Of a DNA stretch of 64,000 nt, positions 46,401 through 53,940 are shown in pieces. Source of the stretch: Ferruginibacter sp. (lineage in GTDB: Bacteria; Bacteroidota; Bacteroidia; Chitinophagales; Chitinophagaceae). Numbering within the stretch: position 1 is the stretch's first letter; each line of letters starts with the position of its first letter. The stretch spans positions 124,001 through 188,000 of the forward strand of contig JAOQAK010000021.1 of assembly GCA_025963635.1 (NCBI GenBank), written 5' to 3'. Below the pieces are notes generated by a model. That model did no database searches, had not been told where the DNA came from, and saw only the letters and a list, made by a program, of their open reading frames with translations. Both the position numbers and the translations under genes were made by a program.

Positions 46401-46557
46401 TAAAGAAACGAAAAAACAATTGGGTACCGGCCTTGGCCTGGCGCTTTCACGCTCATTGGCCGAGTTGCATAAGGGCTCCCTTATTTTCAAAGGCACAGAA
46501 GAAGATAAGAATGTTTTTGCGCTTACTTTGCCCGTGCACCAAACACAACTAACCTGA
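43411..46557 (+). CDS. Propeller sensor histidine kinase (split hybrid system)
   Basis: The 1048-aa inner-membrane sensor has a signal peptide (1-21). Two-component-regulator propeller repeats cover ~25-680 (FLWFGTKDGLNRFDG, VLWVGCDRGLFKY and others), a Y_Y_Y domain ~690-760 (YAYQLEGLEKD), a TM helix ~775-795, and HisKA follows with FFTNVAHEIRTPLTL (His832). HATPase has an N box (NILNNAIKYSD) and GLGLALSRS. It stops right after the ATPase domain; the receiver and AraC modules normally fused in Bacteroides hybrid systems are in the next gene, 33 bp on. It probably senses a breakdown product of the PUL substrate in the periplasm. Confidence 0.94.
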   Translation: MRTTSIFFFIICFLAGNRVKSQSYYFYHHQVENGLSNNAVICSIQDQKGFLWFGTKDGLNRFDGYTYKTFRNDRDDSTSIGSNFIYCLYEDKNGVLWVGCDRGLFKYNATTESFSRVTIAPGSEILDIQMDNSGFLWFIAKMRLYRYDLKTGNLKRYNQRGPFAVTSVCTTGDGALWISTAAGFIGKFEPAVDSFKTYNIFKDSKELVPRWIEKIYDAGNGALFIGTSNDGAKNFDTRTGVCNDIHIYNTDKTAIFVRDFIHYSADEYWVATESGIFIYNIKSGKYVNLIKNLNDPYSISDNAIYTFCKDNEGGLWAGTYFGGVNYYPRQYTSFKKYFPQYGINSVSGNAIREICQDKKGNLWIGTEDAGLNKLETPTGRFTHFNSGNSKTNVSHSNIHGLLMNGDELWIGTFHHGLDVLNVKTGKVLSHYTAARHGLKSDFVSCLYKTSSGKIIAGTDRGLCYYNPLENNFTVVKEVPQTFYTTIYEDCYGTIWAGTYNEGIYYFNPGTKQKGKFRYAAADKNSLSGNRVNWVFEDSRRVLWIATEGGLCQLNREKGNFTNYTTKNGFPSNIIYTVLEDAKKNFWVSTSRGLVCFSPLTGSIKIYTKANGILNDQFNYNSAFKDSTGRMYFGSVKGMISFHPDEFIKNTFLPPVYITGFQLYDNELEINKNSSPLTRSITYTDNITLQHNQSSFSIDFAALSYTWPERTEYAYQLEGLEKDRTYHIKTNRRAYFTELAPGTYIFTVKASTVSGVWNSKPAVLTIKILPPLWKSTQAYLLYAIMVATVIFFMLRSYHRRIVEKNQRKLDILERKKEKEIYKAKIDFFTNVAHEIRTPLTLIKAPMEKVMKKAEEIPAIKRNLQIMQMNTDILLDLTTQLLDFRKTEINGFNLDFVNTDIAAVLRDNYVRFKPSADQKQLQFKIFASPPLFAFIDLETLNKILSNILNNAIKYSDSIVSIHLLPVATDDIFFTIEVKNDGYLIPVEMKEKIFETFFRIKETKKQLGTGLGLALSRSLAELHKGSLIFKGTEEDKNVFALTLPVHQTQLT

Positions 46558-46590
46558 TAAAATAAAACTTTCACGCAAAAAATTGAATTA

Positions 46591-47373
46591 ATGAAACCAG
46601 TTATTTTAATAGTGGATGATAACGAGCAGATACTCGAATTTATATCGGAGGACCTGAGTGAAAAATATACGGTCATTAAAGCAGTAAACGGGCAGTTGGC
46701 GCTGGACGTACTCGCAAAAGAACCGGTAAACCTGGTGATCTCCGATGTAATGATGCCGGTGATGGATGGCTTTGAATTATGCCGGAATATAAAGTCAAAC
46801 TTCGAATTCAGCCATATACCCGTGATCATGCTTACGGCTAAAAACACGCTGCAATCTAAAATTGAAGGGCTTGAGCTTAATGCAGATGCTTATATTGAAA
46901 AACCTTTTTCGCCCGAACATTTGCAGGTACAAATTACCAACCTTCTTTCCAACAGGGGTATCATAAAAGAATATTTTGCCAGTTCACCCCTTGTTCACAT
47001 CAAAACAATGGCTTATTCCAAGTCTGACGAACATTTCCTTGCAGAATTGAATGAGGCCATTTACAAAAACCTGGAAAATCCCGAACTGCATGTTGATCAA
47101 CTGGCTGATACCATGCATATGAGCCGGGCCACATTTTACCGGAAAATTAAGGCGATTTCTAATTTAAGTCCCAATGAACTGATCAATATCGCCCGCTTAA
47201 AAAAAGCCGCGGAATTACTTGCAGAAGATGATTACAAAATTTACGAAGTTTCCGAAAAGGTTGGGTTTAGTTCTCAAACCCAGTTTGCCCGGAACTTTTT
47301 TAAAGAGTTCGCAATTTCCCCGTCAGAATACCTGGCGCTTAAACAACACGAAAGAAAAAATATAAAACTTTAA
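46591..47373 (+). CDS. Response regulator: receiver plus AraC DNA-binding domain
   Basis: The 260-aa cytoplasmic regulator has a receiver domain (1-120) with acidic DDNEQ, phospho-acceptor D52 in VISDVMMPVMDG, Thr in IMLTAK and Lys in YIEKPF. An AraC-type double helix-turn-helix follows (about 150-250): LADTMHMSRATFYRKIKAISNLSPNELI and SEKVGFSSQTQFARNFFKEFAISPSEYL. Together with the kinase just upstream it reconstitutes a complete hybrid two-component system. The likely targets are the susC copy 1 and GH5-like promoters. Confidence 0.95.
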   Translation: MKPVILIVDDNEQILEFISEDLSEKYTVIKAVNGQLALDVLAKEPVNLVISDVMMPVMDGFELCRNIKSNFEFSHIPVIMLTAKNTLQSKIEGLELNADAYIEKPFSPEHLQVQITNLLSNRGIIKEYFASSPLVHIKTMAYSKSDEHFLAELNEAIYKNLENPELHVDQLADTMHMSRATFYRKIKAISNLSPNELINIARLKKAAELLAEDDYKIYEVSEKVGFSSQTQFARNFFKEFAISPSEYLALKQHERKNIKL

Positions 47374-47382
47374 TACAGGTGC

Positions 47383-48930
47383 TTATTTGGTACCAGGCAA
47401 GGATAACACCGCAACCGCGAAGGGCTTCAATTCAATCTCTGCTGAATTAATAACCGATAACACTGGCGGATCATCGCCTGTAGAAGGATCAACAACAAAC
47501 ATATAAGAAGAACCTTTCAAATCCGAAATTCCAAATGGCTTGTCGGGATTAACAGTAAACAGTGAAGTCCCCTCTTTATCCAATGGCAGCTTGATTTTTA
47601 TGCTTTGGTTCCGTTTATTGATGATCAACACCTTGTTTCCATGTTTACCTTTAAACCCCTGCGCATAAATATCTCCATTCCCATCTCCTCTTGTATTGGT
47701 TTGCACCAGCGAATCACCTACCATAAAATTTTCCTTTATCAATTTAAGCACCCAGTAACGTGCATTGGGCTTTCCACTTGTCCAGTTCATCATCGATACG
47801 CTCGGTATCTGGGTTGGATATGCCACCAGCTGCGACTCACCAATAATATCGATTCCAAGCTTTGTTAGTTCTGCATACAAATAGGCAAAGAGACCAGCAG
47901 ATAAATTCCAATATTCCGCAGGCAGCGGTTTCTTTTCGCTGAATATAATGCTCCCGATTTCGTTGATCGTTGTTTTTGTAGCAGGCGATAATCTTTTCCG
48001 GATATTTTCTATGAAACGTACATTATTCACAAATCCTTCCGCCTTATCAAAATAAGTGTACTGGTAACTTTCAATTTCCTGGCGTTCGGCAGCCACGGAA
48101 TAATAATGATAAGAGATCATATCCAAAGGAATACCGGGCCGGTGGTTCCGTGAATTTAAAAAATACTCAAAAAAGGCAGGCTGATTGGAATGCGCCAAAG
48201 AAATACCAACAAATTTCGTTTGCGGCGATACCTTCTGTATTGCTGTTACAACGGCATCATATTGTTTTGTGTACTCCTCCGGGGTGGGCTTATGCTCCAG
48301 GTCCGGCTCATTAAATACTTCCCAATAAGGAATTTTATAACTGTGGCCCGATGAATGGTATTTGCCTAATTCATCTGTAAAGCCACCTTTTGTATACCAG
48401 CTTACCAGTCTTCCGAAATACCCTGCCAATTCTTCATAAGTAGTATCTCTTAATTTTGAACTTTGCGTATAATTCCAAAACACTTTATCGGGATCTTCAG
48501 GATATTTAATTGCCTGGTCGCTCTTAAAAAGCCAAGAGGGTATCGTACTGAAATTAAGCATTACCGGGTGGCCTTTTGTCGCCTCCATAAAATCAATTGT
48601 CATCGGATCAATCAGGCTAAAATCCCAGGATGTCTTTTTTTCACCTGGTGGCAGCATTGCCGCAACAGCCAGTTTTGGATAAGGGAGCCAAGGTACATAA
48701 CGAACATAATCTGCATTCATGTCCCGCAGCGCTTTAAAAGATGCATCATGTATCGGCGAGCCCTTTCTAAGCAAGGGATTTACAACCACCTGCAGTGTTG
48801 GTACCGACTTTGAAACCATTACGGGCTTATCCCATGCAACGGTAATGGCCGGCATTTGCGCATAAACAACTGAATGCAACAAACAACCGATCAGTGCAAT
48901 ATTTCTAAAAATCGAAGGAAAAGTTTTCAT
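47383..48930 (-). CDS. Clan GH-A glycoside hydrolase, GH39-like
   Basis: The 515-aa secreted enzyme has a signal peptide (1-25). TIM-barrel motifs are YWEVFNEPDLE (acid/base E208) and TTINEIGS (nucleophile E324), 116 residues apart, as in GH39-type beta-xylosidases and iduronidases. A C-terminal beta-sandwich follows from about residue 420. Its stop lies only 9 bp from the convergent regulator stop. It is co-oriented and 46 bp downstream of the GH5-like gene. The family assignment is by motif context; related clan GH-A families are possible. Confidence 0.78.
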   Translation of the reverse strand: MKTFPSIFRNIALIGCLLHSVVYAQMPAITVAWDKPVMVSKSVPTLQVVVNPLLRKGSPIHDASFKALRDMNADYVRYVPWLPYPKLAVAAMLPPGEKKTSWDFSLIDPMTIDFMEATKGHPVMLNFSTIPSWLFKSDQAIKYPEDPDKVFWNYTQSSKLRDTTYEELAGYFGRLVSWYTKGGFTDELGKYHSSGHSYKIPYWEVFNEPDLEHKPTPEEYTKQYDAVVTAIQKVSPQTKFVGISLAHSNQPAFFEYFLNSRNHRPGIPLDMISYHYYSVAAERQEIESYQYTYFDKAEGFVNNVRFIENIRKRLSPATKTTINEIGSIIFSEKKPLPAEYWNLSAGLFAYLYAELTKLGIDIIGESQLVAYPTQIPSVSMMNWTSGKPNARYWVLKLIKENFMVGDSLVQTNTRGDGNGDIYAQGFKGKHGNKVLIINKRNQSIKIKLPLDKEGTSLFTVNPDKPFGISDLKGSSYMFVVDPSTGDDPPVLSVINSAEIELKPFAVAVLSLPGTK

Positions 48931-48976
48931 TAAAATAATGTTAGGTTTTTATATAGTTTACAAAAGCCACTCAATG

Positions 48977-50077
48977 TTATTTAGTTAGTTTCCTGATCAG
49001 CTCCACTTCATCCTGGCGATAAGGTGTTCCATCTTTTTTGAAGATATCATGAAACCATTCTACCGGTTGGCCGCCATCTGTAACAGGTGCATCCCAGGCA
49101 TAGATTGTATTTGATTTCCCGTCTACCAATCCCCAGTTGATGGCGCCTATATTTTCTTTTTTCAGTAAAGGCAAAATGTTAGAAAACCTGCTATTCCGTG
49201 TCCTGGCCATGTATTCGGTACAGATCATGGGCCGCCCACTGGTTTTCAGCATTTGTATTACCCTTAAGTGCCACTGCGGCTCTTCATAATCATGATACGT
49301 AATAATGTCTGAATTACTTACCTGGAAAGCATTGAGTTCTTCCAGGTCCCACTTCCATATTCCTGAACTCACCGGTTGATCTGGATTTACCTCCCGTGCC
49401 CAGCTGTATATTTTTTTTAATAAGGGCAACGATGAACTGGCTTTTCCCGAATTACCGGGTTCATTATACAGATCCCAAAGCAGGATGCGTTTGTCTTTCG
49501 CAAAACTGCTCATCACATCCTTTACATATTTCTCCAATCCGGGATAAAGGGTGGAATCGTCTGACATTGGTTGCCCGGGATCCTGCACCCAGCCTGAATT
49601 ATGGATACCAGGTTTTGGTGCCGGCTGTACGCCGGGTTTACCTTCTTTATTCCAGCAGTCGTCAAAAAACACAAATACTGTTTTGATATGATGCTTATCT
49701 GCAATACTTAAATACTCAGCCATCCGTCGCTTAAATCCCGGGGCATCCTGTTTCCAGGCAAGGCTATGCAGGTACACCCGCATTGTATTCAGACCAATAT
49801 TTTCTGCCCAACCCAATTCCCTGTCAATGGTTGCCGGGTCAAAGCTTGCAGCCTGCCACATTTCCAACTGGTTAATGGAGGTGCTGGGCAAAAAATTAGC
49901 GCCTGTTATCCACTTATGATCCTGGTACCAGGCATGGGCCCTGGCTGCCGACCATACACCGCCCGAAGAAGGCATTGCGATAGTAGCGGCAATGTTTTGT
50001 TTTTTTGAAGTTTGCGCATGAACATCGCCAGCCAATGTAACAAAGAGAAATAAAAAAAGGAGCGGATGATTTTTCAT
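48977..50077 (-). CDS. Clan GH-A glycoside hydrolase, GH5-like
   Basis: The 366-aa secreted enzyme, from the ATG at 50077, gives a clean signal peptide (MKNHPLLFLFLFVTLAGDVHA); the frame extends 18 codons further up but that part is not signal-like. TIM-barrel motifs are LLWDLYNEPGN (acid/base E206) and PMICTEYMAR (nucleophile E288). Relatives are often annotated as cellulase- or xylanase-like. It leads a two-gene operon with the GH39-like gene and shares the putative PUL promoter architecture with susC copy 1. Confidence 0.8.
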   Translation of the reverse strand: MKNHPLLFLFLFVTLAGDVHAQTSKKQNIAATIAMPSSGGVWSAARAHAWYQDHKWITGANFLPSTSINQLEMWQAASFDPATIDRELGWAENIGLNTMRVYLHSLAWKQDAPGFKRRMAEYLSIADKHHIKTVFVFFDDCWNKEGKPGVQPAPKPGIHNSGWVQDPGQPMSDDSTLYPGLEKYVKDVMSSFAKDKRILLWDLYNEPGNSGKASSSLPLLKKIYSWAREVNPDQPVSSGIWKWDLEELNAFQVSNSDIITYHDYEEPQWHLRVIQMLKTSGRPMICTEYMARTRNSRFSNILPLLKKENIGAINWGLVDGKSNTIYAWDAPVTDGGQPVEWFHDIFKKDGTPYRQDEVELIRKLTK

Positions 50078-50104
50078 ATTAAAGCGTTTGATTGTACGAT
50101 ATCG

Positions 50105-50170
50105 CAAAGGAACAATATTATCACCCGGCAATGCTGTAAGACAGTATCATTATCCGTTGAATTTGTCTCA
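50105..50170 (-). promoter_or_regulatory. PUL promoter/operator upstream of the GH5-like gene
   Basis: On the minus strand the region carries TGAGACAAA (50170-50162), then 11 nt, then ATGATAC (50150-50144), with CCTTTG at 50110-50105, 28 nt before the ATG. From the first base of the first block to the last of the third is 66 nt, exactly as upstream of susC copy 1. In the 32-nt comparison spanning the first two blocks, 24 positions agree. Confidence 0.6.
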
Positions 50171-50294
50171 TTCTTTTTGAAGGCTTACCGGTGGTTTATC
50201 CCGGCAGGTCATAAACGCTTGATGAAATCATTGCATAACTTTGTTTACCAGGCGGAAGAATGCCATGAAGCACTTGCGGGTAATCATCCGTCGT

Positions 50295-52532
50295 TTAATT
50301 CATCCCTAACAATGTAAATAATTGGAGGTAGTCGGGATTTCCCGGGTTAATTTGCTTCAATACAGTAGCGAAAGGACGGGCAAGGGACGGTTGCTTATTT
50401 TGAATATACACAAACGCCATCGCATAATTAAGCCCCTCATCAGACGGATATAGCAACAGGCCACGTTTTAAAATGCTGATGGCTCTATTGCTGTTGCCAA
50501 TCTGTTGCAGCAGCAGCCCATAATTATAATAGAGCCTGTTGTTTTGAGATTTAAGTTGTGCCGCTTTTTCAAATGCCATTAATGCATTTGCGGTATCTTT
50601 CAGTTCATTGTATAGTATGGCCATCTTGTGCCACGCCTCATCATTTTTAGGATCGGTGTGTATAGCCTCCTTTAAAATATTCAATGCTGCTGTATTTTTC
50701 CCTTGTATGCTATAAGTAATTGCAAGGTTTAGCCTGGCTATATTGGCTAAACTATCTTTTTTCAAAGCACGGGTATAAAATTTTTCAGCCGCGGCAAAAC
50801 TTTTGTTGAGTTGATAGTAATCAGCAATAGCAATATTTCCATGAGCAAAATCGGCCTGGTTCAGTAAATGTTTTTCCAGTTCCCCCTTCGCCTGCTGGTA
50901 TGCAGCTAAATATTGTGCAGGCAACCCGTCTGTGCCAATGTTTCCAATTAATTCAGCTGCCGCAATTCTCACTGACCTTACTTTATCAGTTAATAAATCA
51001 GCAATAACTATCTTATCTGAAATATCAGAAGAAAAATTCAACAGGCTTCGCAATGCTTCGTAACGTATTTGCGCATTTTTTTCCTTCAAACAAAACAGTA
51101 AAGTATTTAAACTGCTTTCGGTGGAAATACTGCCCAAATAATTGACCGCTGTTGCTTTGATAATGTCAGGTACTGCTGTATCCCCGATCAGCTTTTTTAA
51201 GTGCCCCTCACTTTGGTTAATGAGCTGGCTGCCCGGTATTAAATCTTCTGCAAAATGATACTTCCGTTTGGGCCCATACCATTTTACAATGGCATCAGCT
51301 GCCCATTTGGCTGATTGGGTCGTATGGCAATTGTTGCAGGCATTGGGTGTGGCATATTTTACAGATAGGTCAGGCCTCGGTACCCTGAAGCTGTGATCGT
51401 AACGGTAATCATTTCCCATGTAATACTTTCCTGGTGCATGGCAATTTTTACATTCTGCTCCAACGGTATTGCTCGTGTGAAAATGATGCGATGGGGCATC
51501 ATAACTTTTGTTATGACATTGTAAACAGGTTTGGTTACCTGCCAGCTTAAGTTTACCTGAATGCGGATTGTGGCAATTACTGCAGGTTACATTTCTTGAG
51601 TACATTTTACTTTGCAAAAAAGAAGCATAGGTATAATCTTCATCATTCACCTGCCCATCTGCATAAAAATGCGCTGTGTTGGGGATTACAGGAATATAAT
51701 CATCCAATAATTCATTGCTGTTGATATTATGGGCGTCAACAGCGCTTCTTAATGAATGGCAACCGGCACAGCTATTAATCTCTGCCAGTTGTTTCGGATT
51801 TGTACCCAACTGCAACAGGGAGTGCTCAATCTTATTACCTTTTTTATACTCAGCACCGTTGATGTACGTGATATGATTTTTACCGGCGCCGTGACAACTT
51901 TCACAGCTTACATTTAATACATCGAACCCGGTGTTGTAGACATCCTTTTCAATATCATAGTTTTTTTTGAGATTGGTACTATGGCATTCCGAACACATGG
52001 TGTTCCAGTTTTGTGCATTGCCCGTCCAGTGTAGCCAATCACGGTGATCTATTTTTTGACCGGCATACTGGTGAAACCACTTCTTTTGCCTGCTATCCCA
52101 ACTTAGCCTGGTAGTTTGTAATTTTCCACCGGGAAATTCAACCAGGTATTGTTGAAGCGGAAAAAATCCAAAAGCGTATTTTATTTCGTAATCGTGTTTT
52201 TTGCCGTCGTCTCCTTCTGTATTGACAATAAATTTTCCATTCTTTTTAAAAAAATGAGAACTAATGCCATCGGCATTAAATGTAATATCATTGAAGTTGC
52301 CAAGTACAGAAGAATCATCCGCTTTTTGAATGGCTTTAAAATGATCTGATTGTTGCCAATCCCTATACTCATTGGCATGGCAACTTTTACATTGCCTGTC
52401 ACCAACATAAGAATTGGTTTCCGGAGACATATCTGCCATTTCATTTTTTTTCGGGCTACAATACTGGATGGCAGTGATGCAAATAAAAACGGCAATTATG
52501 ATAAAGCTTATGGTGGCAATTTTCCTGGGCAA
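50295..52532 (-). CDS. Eight-haem cytochrome c with HEAT-like and TPR tail
   Basis: The 745-aa exported protein has an N-terminal membrane anchor or lipoprotein signal (about 5-25, with QYCSP). Eight CxxCH haem sites lie within residues ~48-400: CKSCH, CSECH, CESCH, CAGCH, CSNCH, CLQCH, CKNCH and CNNCH. The layout resembles cytochrome c554-type multihaem proteins. From ~430 HEAT-like helices appear (RYEALRSLLNFSSDIS, RSVRIAAAELIGNIG), then TPR repeats to the C-terminus. It may pass electrons to, or assemble with, periplasmic partners. A TACCTTTG element (minus, 52582-52575) lies 43 nt upstream of the ATG. No redox-complex genes are adjacent. Confidence 0.9.
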   Translation of the reverse strand: MPRKIATISFIIIAVFICITAIQYCSPKKNEMADMSPETNSYVGDRQCKSCHANEYRDWQQSDHFKAIQKADDSSVLGNFNDITFNADGISSHFFKKNGKFIVNTEGDDGKKHDYEIKYAFGFFPLQQYLVEFPGGKLQTTRLSWDSRQKKWFHQYAGQKIDHRDWLHWTGNAQNWNTMCSECHSTNLKKNYDIEKDVYNTGFDVLNVSCESCHGAGKNHITYINGAEYKKGNKIEHSLLQLGTNPKQLAEINSCAGCHSLRSAVDAHNINSNELLDDYIPVIPNTAHFYADGQVNDEDYTYASFLQSKMYSRNVTCSNCHNPHSGKLKLAGNQTCLQCHNKSYDAPSHHFHTSNTVGAECKNCHAPGKYYMGNDYRYDHSFRVPRPDLSVKYATPNACNNCHTTQSAKWAADAIVKWYGPKRKYHFAEDLIPGSQLINQSEGHLKKLIGDTAVPDIIKATAVNYLGSISTESSLNTLLFCLKEKNAQIRYEALRSLLNFSSDISDKIVIADLLTDKVRSVRIAAAELIGNIGTDGLPAQYLAAYQQAKGELEKHLLNQADFAHGNIAIADYYQLNKSFAAAEKFYTRALKKDSLANIARLNLAITYSIQGKNTAALNILKEAIHTDPKNDEAWHKMAILYNELKDTANALMAFEKAAQLKSQNNRLYYNYGLLLQQIGNSNRAISILKRGLLLYPSDEGLNYAMAFVYIQNKQPSLARPFATVLKQINPGNPDYLQLFTLLGMN

Positions 52533-52574
52533 GTATTTCAGCTATTAGATCGATATTAAATTATATTGACGGGG

Positions 52575-52582
52575 CAAAGGTA
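52575..52582 (-). promoter_or_regulatory. Candidate -7 element of the cytochrome gene
   Basis: The minus-strand sequence TACCTTTG matches TAnnTTTG exactly and lies 43 nt ahead of the start codon. No matching -33 TTG was found at the usual spacing. Confidence 0.35.
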
Positions 52583-52702
52583 AAATAATATAAGGGGATA
52601 TGTTTTGACAGCATTTGAGTGGGGGAGGCAAAATATACGAGGTAGTTAACAGTCATGCCAAAAACTCCAACATTCAAATCAGAAAATCGCTAAATTTGAG
52701 CC

Positions 52703-52942
52703 ATGAAATGGGAAAACTTCATAGTATCCGATAAGGAAATTTTACTTGGCAAGCCTACTATTAAAGGAACAAGGATAGCTGTTGAACATGTCGTTGGTTT
52801 ATTTGCACAAGGATGGACTGAAGCCCAGATTTTAGAAAATTATCCGCGACTTACAAGAGAATCCTTGCAGGCAGTATTCTCATACATACAGGAATGCCTT
52901 CATGATGGTCTTCTATTTTCTCCTATAAAGAAGTCTGCATAA
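52703..52942 (+). CDS. DUF433 family protein (antitoxin-like)
   Basis: The 79-aa protein has the DUF433 signature: ENFIVSDKEILLGKPTIKGTRIAVEHVV, then LFAQGWTEAQILENYPRLTRESLQAVFSYI, a winged-helix fold. Relatives usually pair with a PIN-like DUF5615 toxin just downstream. Here the following 143 bp hold only a frame starting MKLH and then a stop, so the partner is missing. TAAATTTG (52691-52698) ends 4 nt before the ATG, which would give a nearly leaderless mRNA. Confidence 0.88.
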   Translation: MKWENFIVSDKEILLGKPTIKGTRIAVEHVVGLFAQGWTEAQILENYPRLTRESLQAVFSYIQECLHDGLLFSPIKKSA

Positions 52943-53085
52943 GCACCTTATGAAACTGCATTAAATTTGACATCTTCACCGGGCTGACCAGCATAAATGC
53001 CAACGATAGCTGACATTGATTGATATAAGTTTGGTCTGCAAGCTCGAGGCTGATTTAATATGTTAAGGAAAACCAGCATTTCATA

Positions 53086-53388
53086 TCACGCTAATAACTC
53101 CTTTGCCTTTTTCTCAATTAAATCTTTGATCTTCCCCTTAAAAAGCGAAACGGCAAAAGGCACTTTAGCATCAATATCAATCCTTGAGGGATTTACCATA
53201 ATCACACCTGAAAGATCATATCCCTGCGCTGTAAATTCAAAATTGCCGGTTTCATCTTTCCAATCTTCTTTTACATTGGTTACTTTATCTTTCTGTTCCT
53301 GTTTCAATTTGCCGATCAGCCCTTTGATACGGGAAAGCGCTTCCTCCTGCGGTAGCTGGTGTGGTATGCTGAATTTAAGTGACGCCAT
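53086..53388 (-). CDS. Polyhydroxyalkanoic-acid-system-type protein
   Basis: The 100-aa protein opens MASLKFSIPHQLPQEEALSRIKGLIGKL and has FEFTAQGYDLSGVIMV followed by VPFAVSLFKGKIKDLIEKK. This fits the PHA_gran_rgn family, which is found near PHA synthesis genes in Proteobacteria but also widely elsewhere. No PHA gene is present here, so a granule role is doubtful. It is coupled to the gene upstream if that gene's frame is corrected (TAATG overlap). Confidence 0.78.
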   Translation of the reverse strand: MASLKFSIPHQLPQEEALSRIKGLIGKLKQEQKDKVTNVKEDWKDETGNFEFTAQGYDLSGVIMVNPSRIDIDAKVPFAVSLFKGKIKDLIEKKAKELLA

Positions 53389-53845
53389 TATTTATTTTTT
53401 TTCTTTTTGTTTTTCTTAAATGCTTTAACTGCACTTCCCGCCACCAATCCGCCAGCCGTATATATAGTGCTATTGTTATAATACGCTTGCGCCAGAGTTC
53501 ATTTTGATCAACTTCAGGAACATCCTCTTTATCACTATTGACAAGTAGCGAAACTGACCCGGCTAATCCTCCAAGTACTGCTCCCCGCAAAACTATATTC
53601 TTCTTTTTTCCGAGGGAGGATATTCCCATAGAGCCAATAAGGCCGAGCAATTCAGCGGCCAATTTAATATAAATTTTTGCTGCATCTCCACCTTTTTTAT
53701 TGGTAGCTTTCTTTAATTGCCGGAGCATCCCTTTTTTATGTAGAAAGCGCTGCCCGTTTGGGGTTATGTTATCCAGTGTTTCCCGGAGCATCGTGAAGGT
53801 GGTAGCACCGGTAATACCGCTTTCTAATACTTTAGCTAGCTTCAT
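53375..53845 (-). CDS. Gly-rich helical protein of unknown function, probable frameshift
   Basis: The 156-aa frame starts MKLAKVLESGITGATTFTMLRETL and has a Gly-rich hydrophobic segment (about 64-106) that may associate with membrane. The last ~40 residues (WRKRIITIALYIRLADWW...) are unlike the rest. One frame over, the same DNA encodes AQAYYNNSTIYTAGGLVAGS, then AVKAFKKNKKKKNK, which is far more protein-like and stops at 53388-53390 in a TAATG with the next gene. One extra G near 53492 would join the two (ELWAQAYY). I do not recognise the family. Confidence 0.65.
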   Translation of the reverse strand: MKLAKVLESGITGATTFTMLRETLDNITPNGQRFLHKKGMLRQLKKATNKKGGDAAKIYIKLAAELLGLIGSMGISSLGKKKNIVLRGAVLGGLAGSVSLLVNSDKEDVPEVDQNELWRKRIITIALYIRLADWWREVQLKHLRKTKRKKINNGVT

Positions 53846-53940
53846 AATCTTTTTTTGTTATACAAAAACAAAGTTGGTGCCAAGCCATTTCATTTGCAGA
53901 ACAGTCCAAAGCAATTACAGGCTTTCCGAAAGGTACAATT

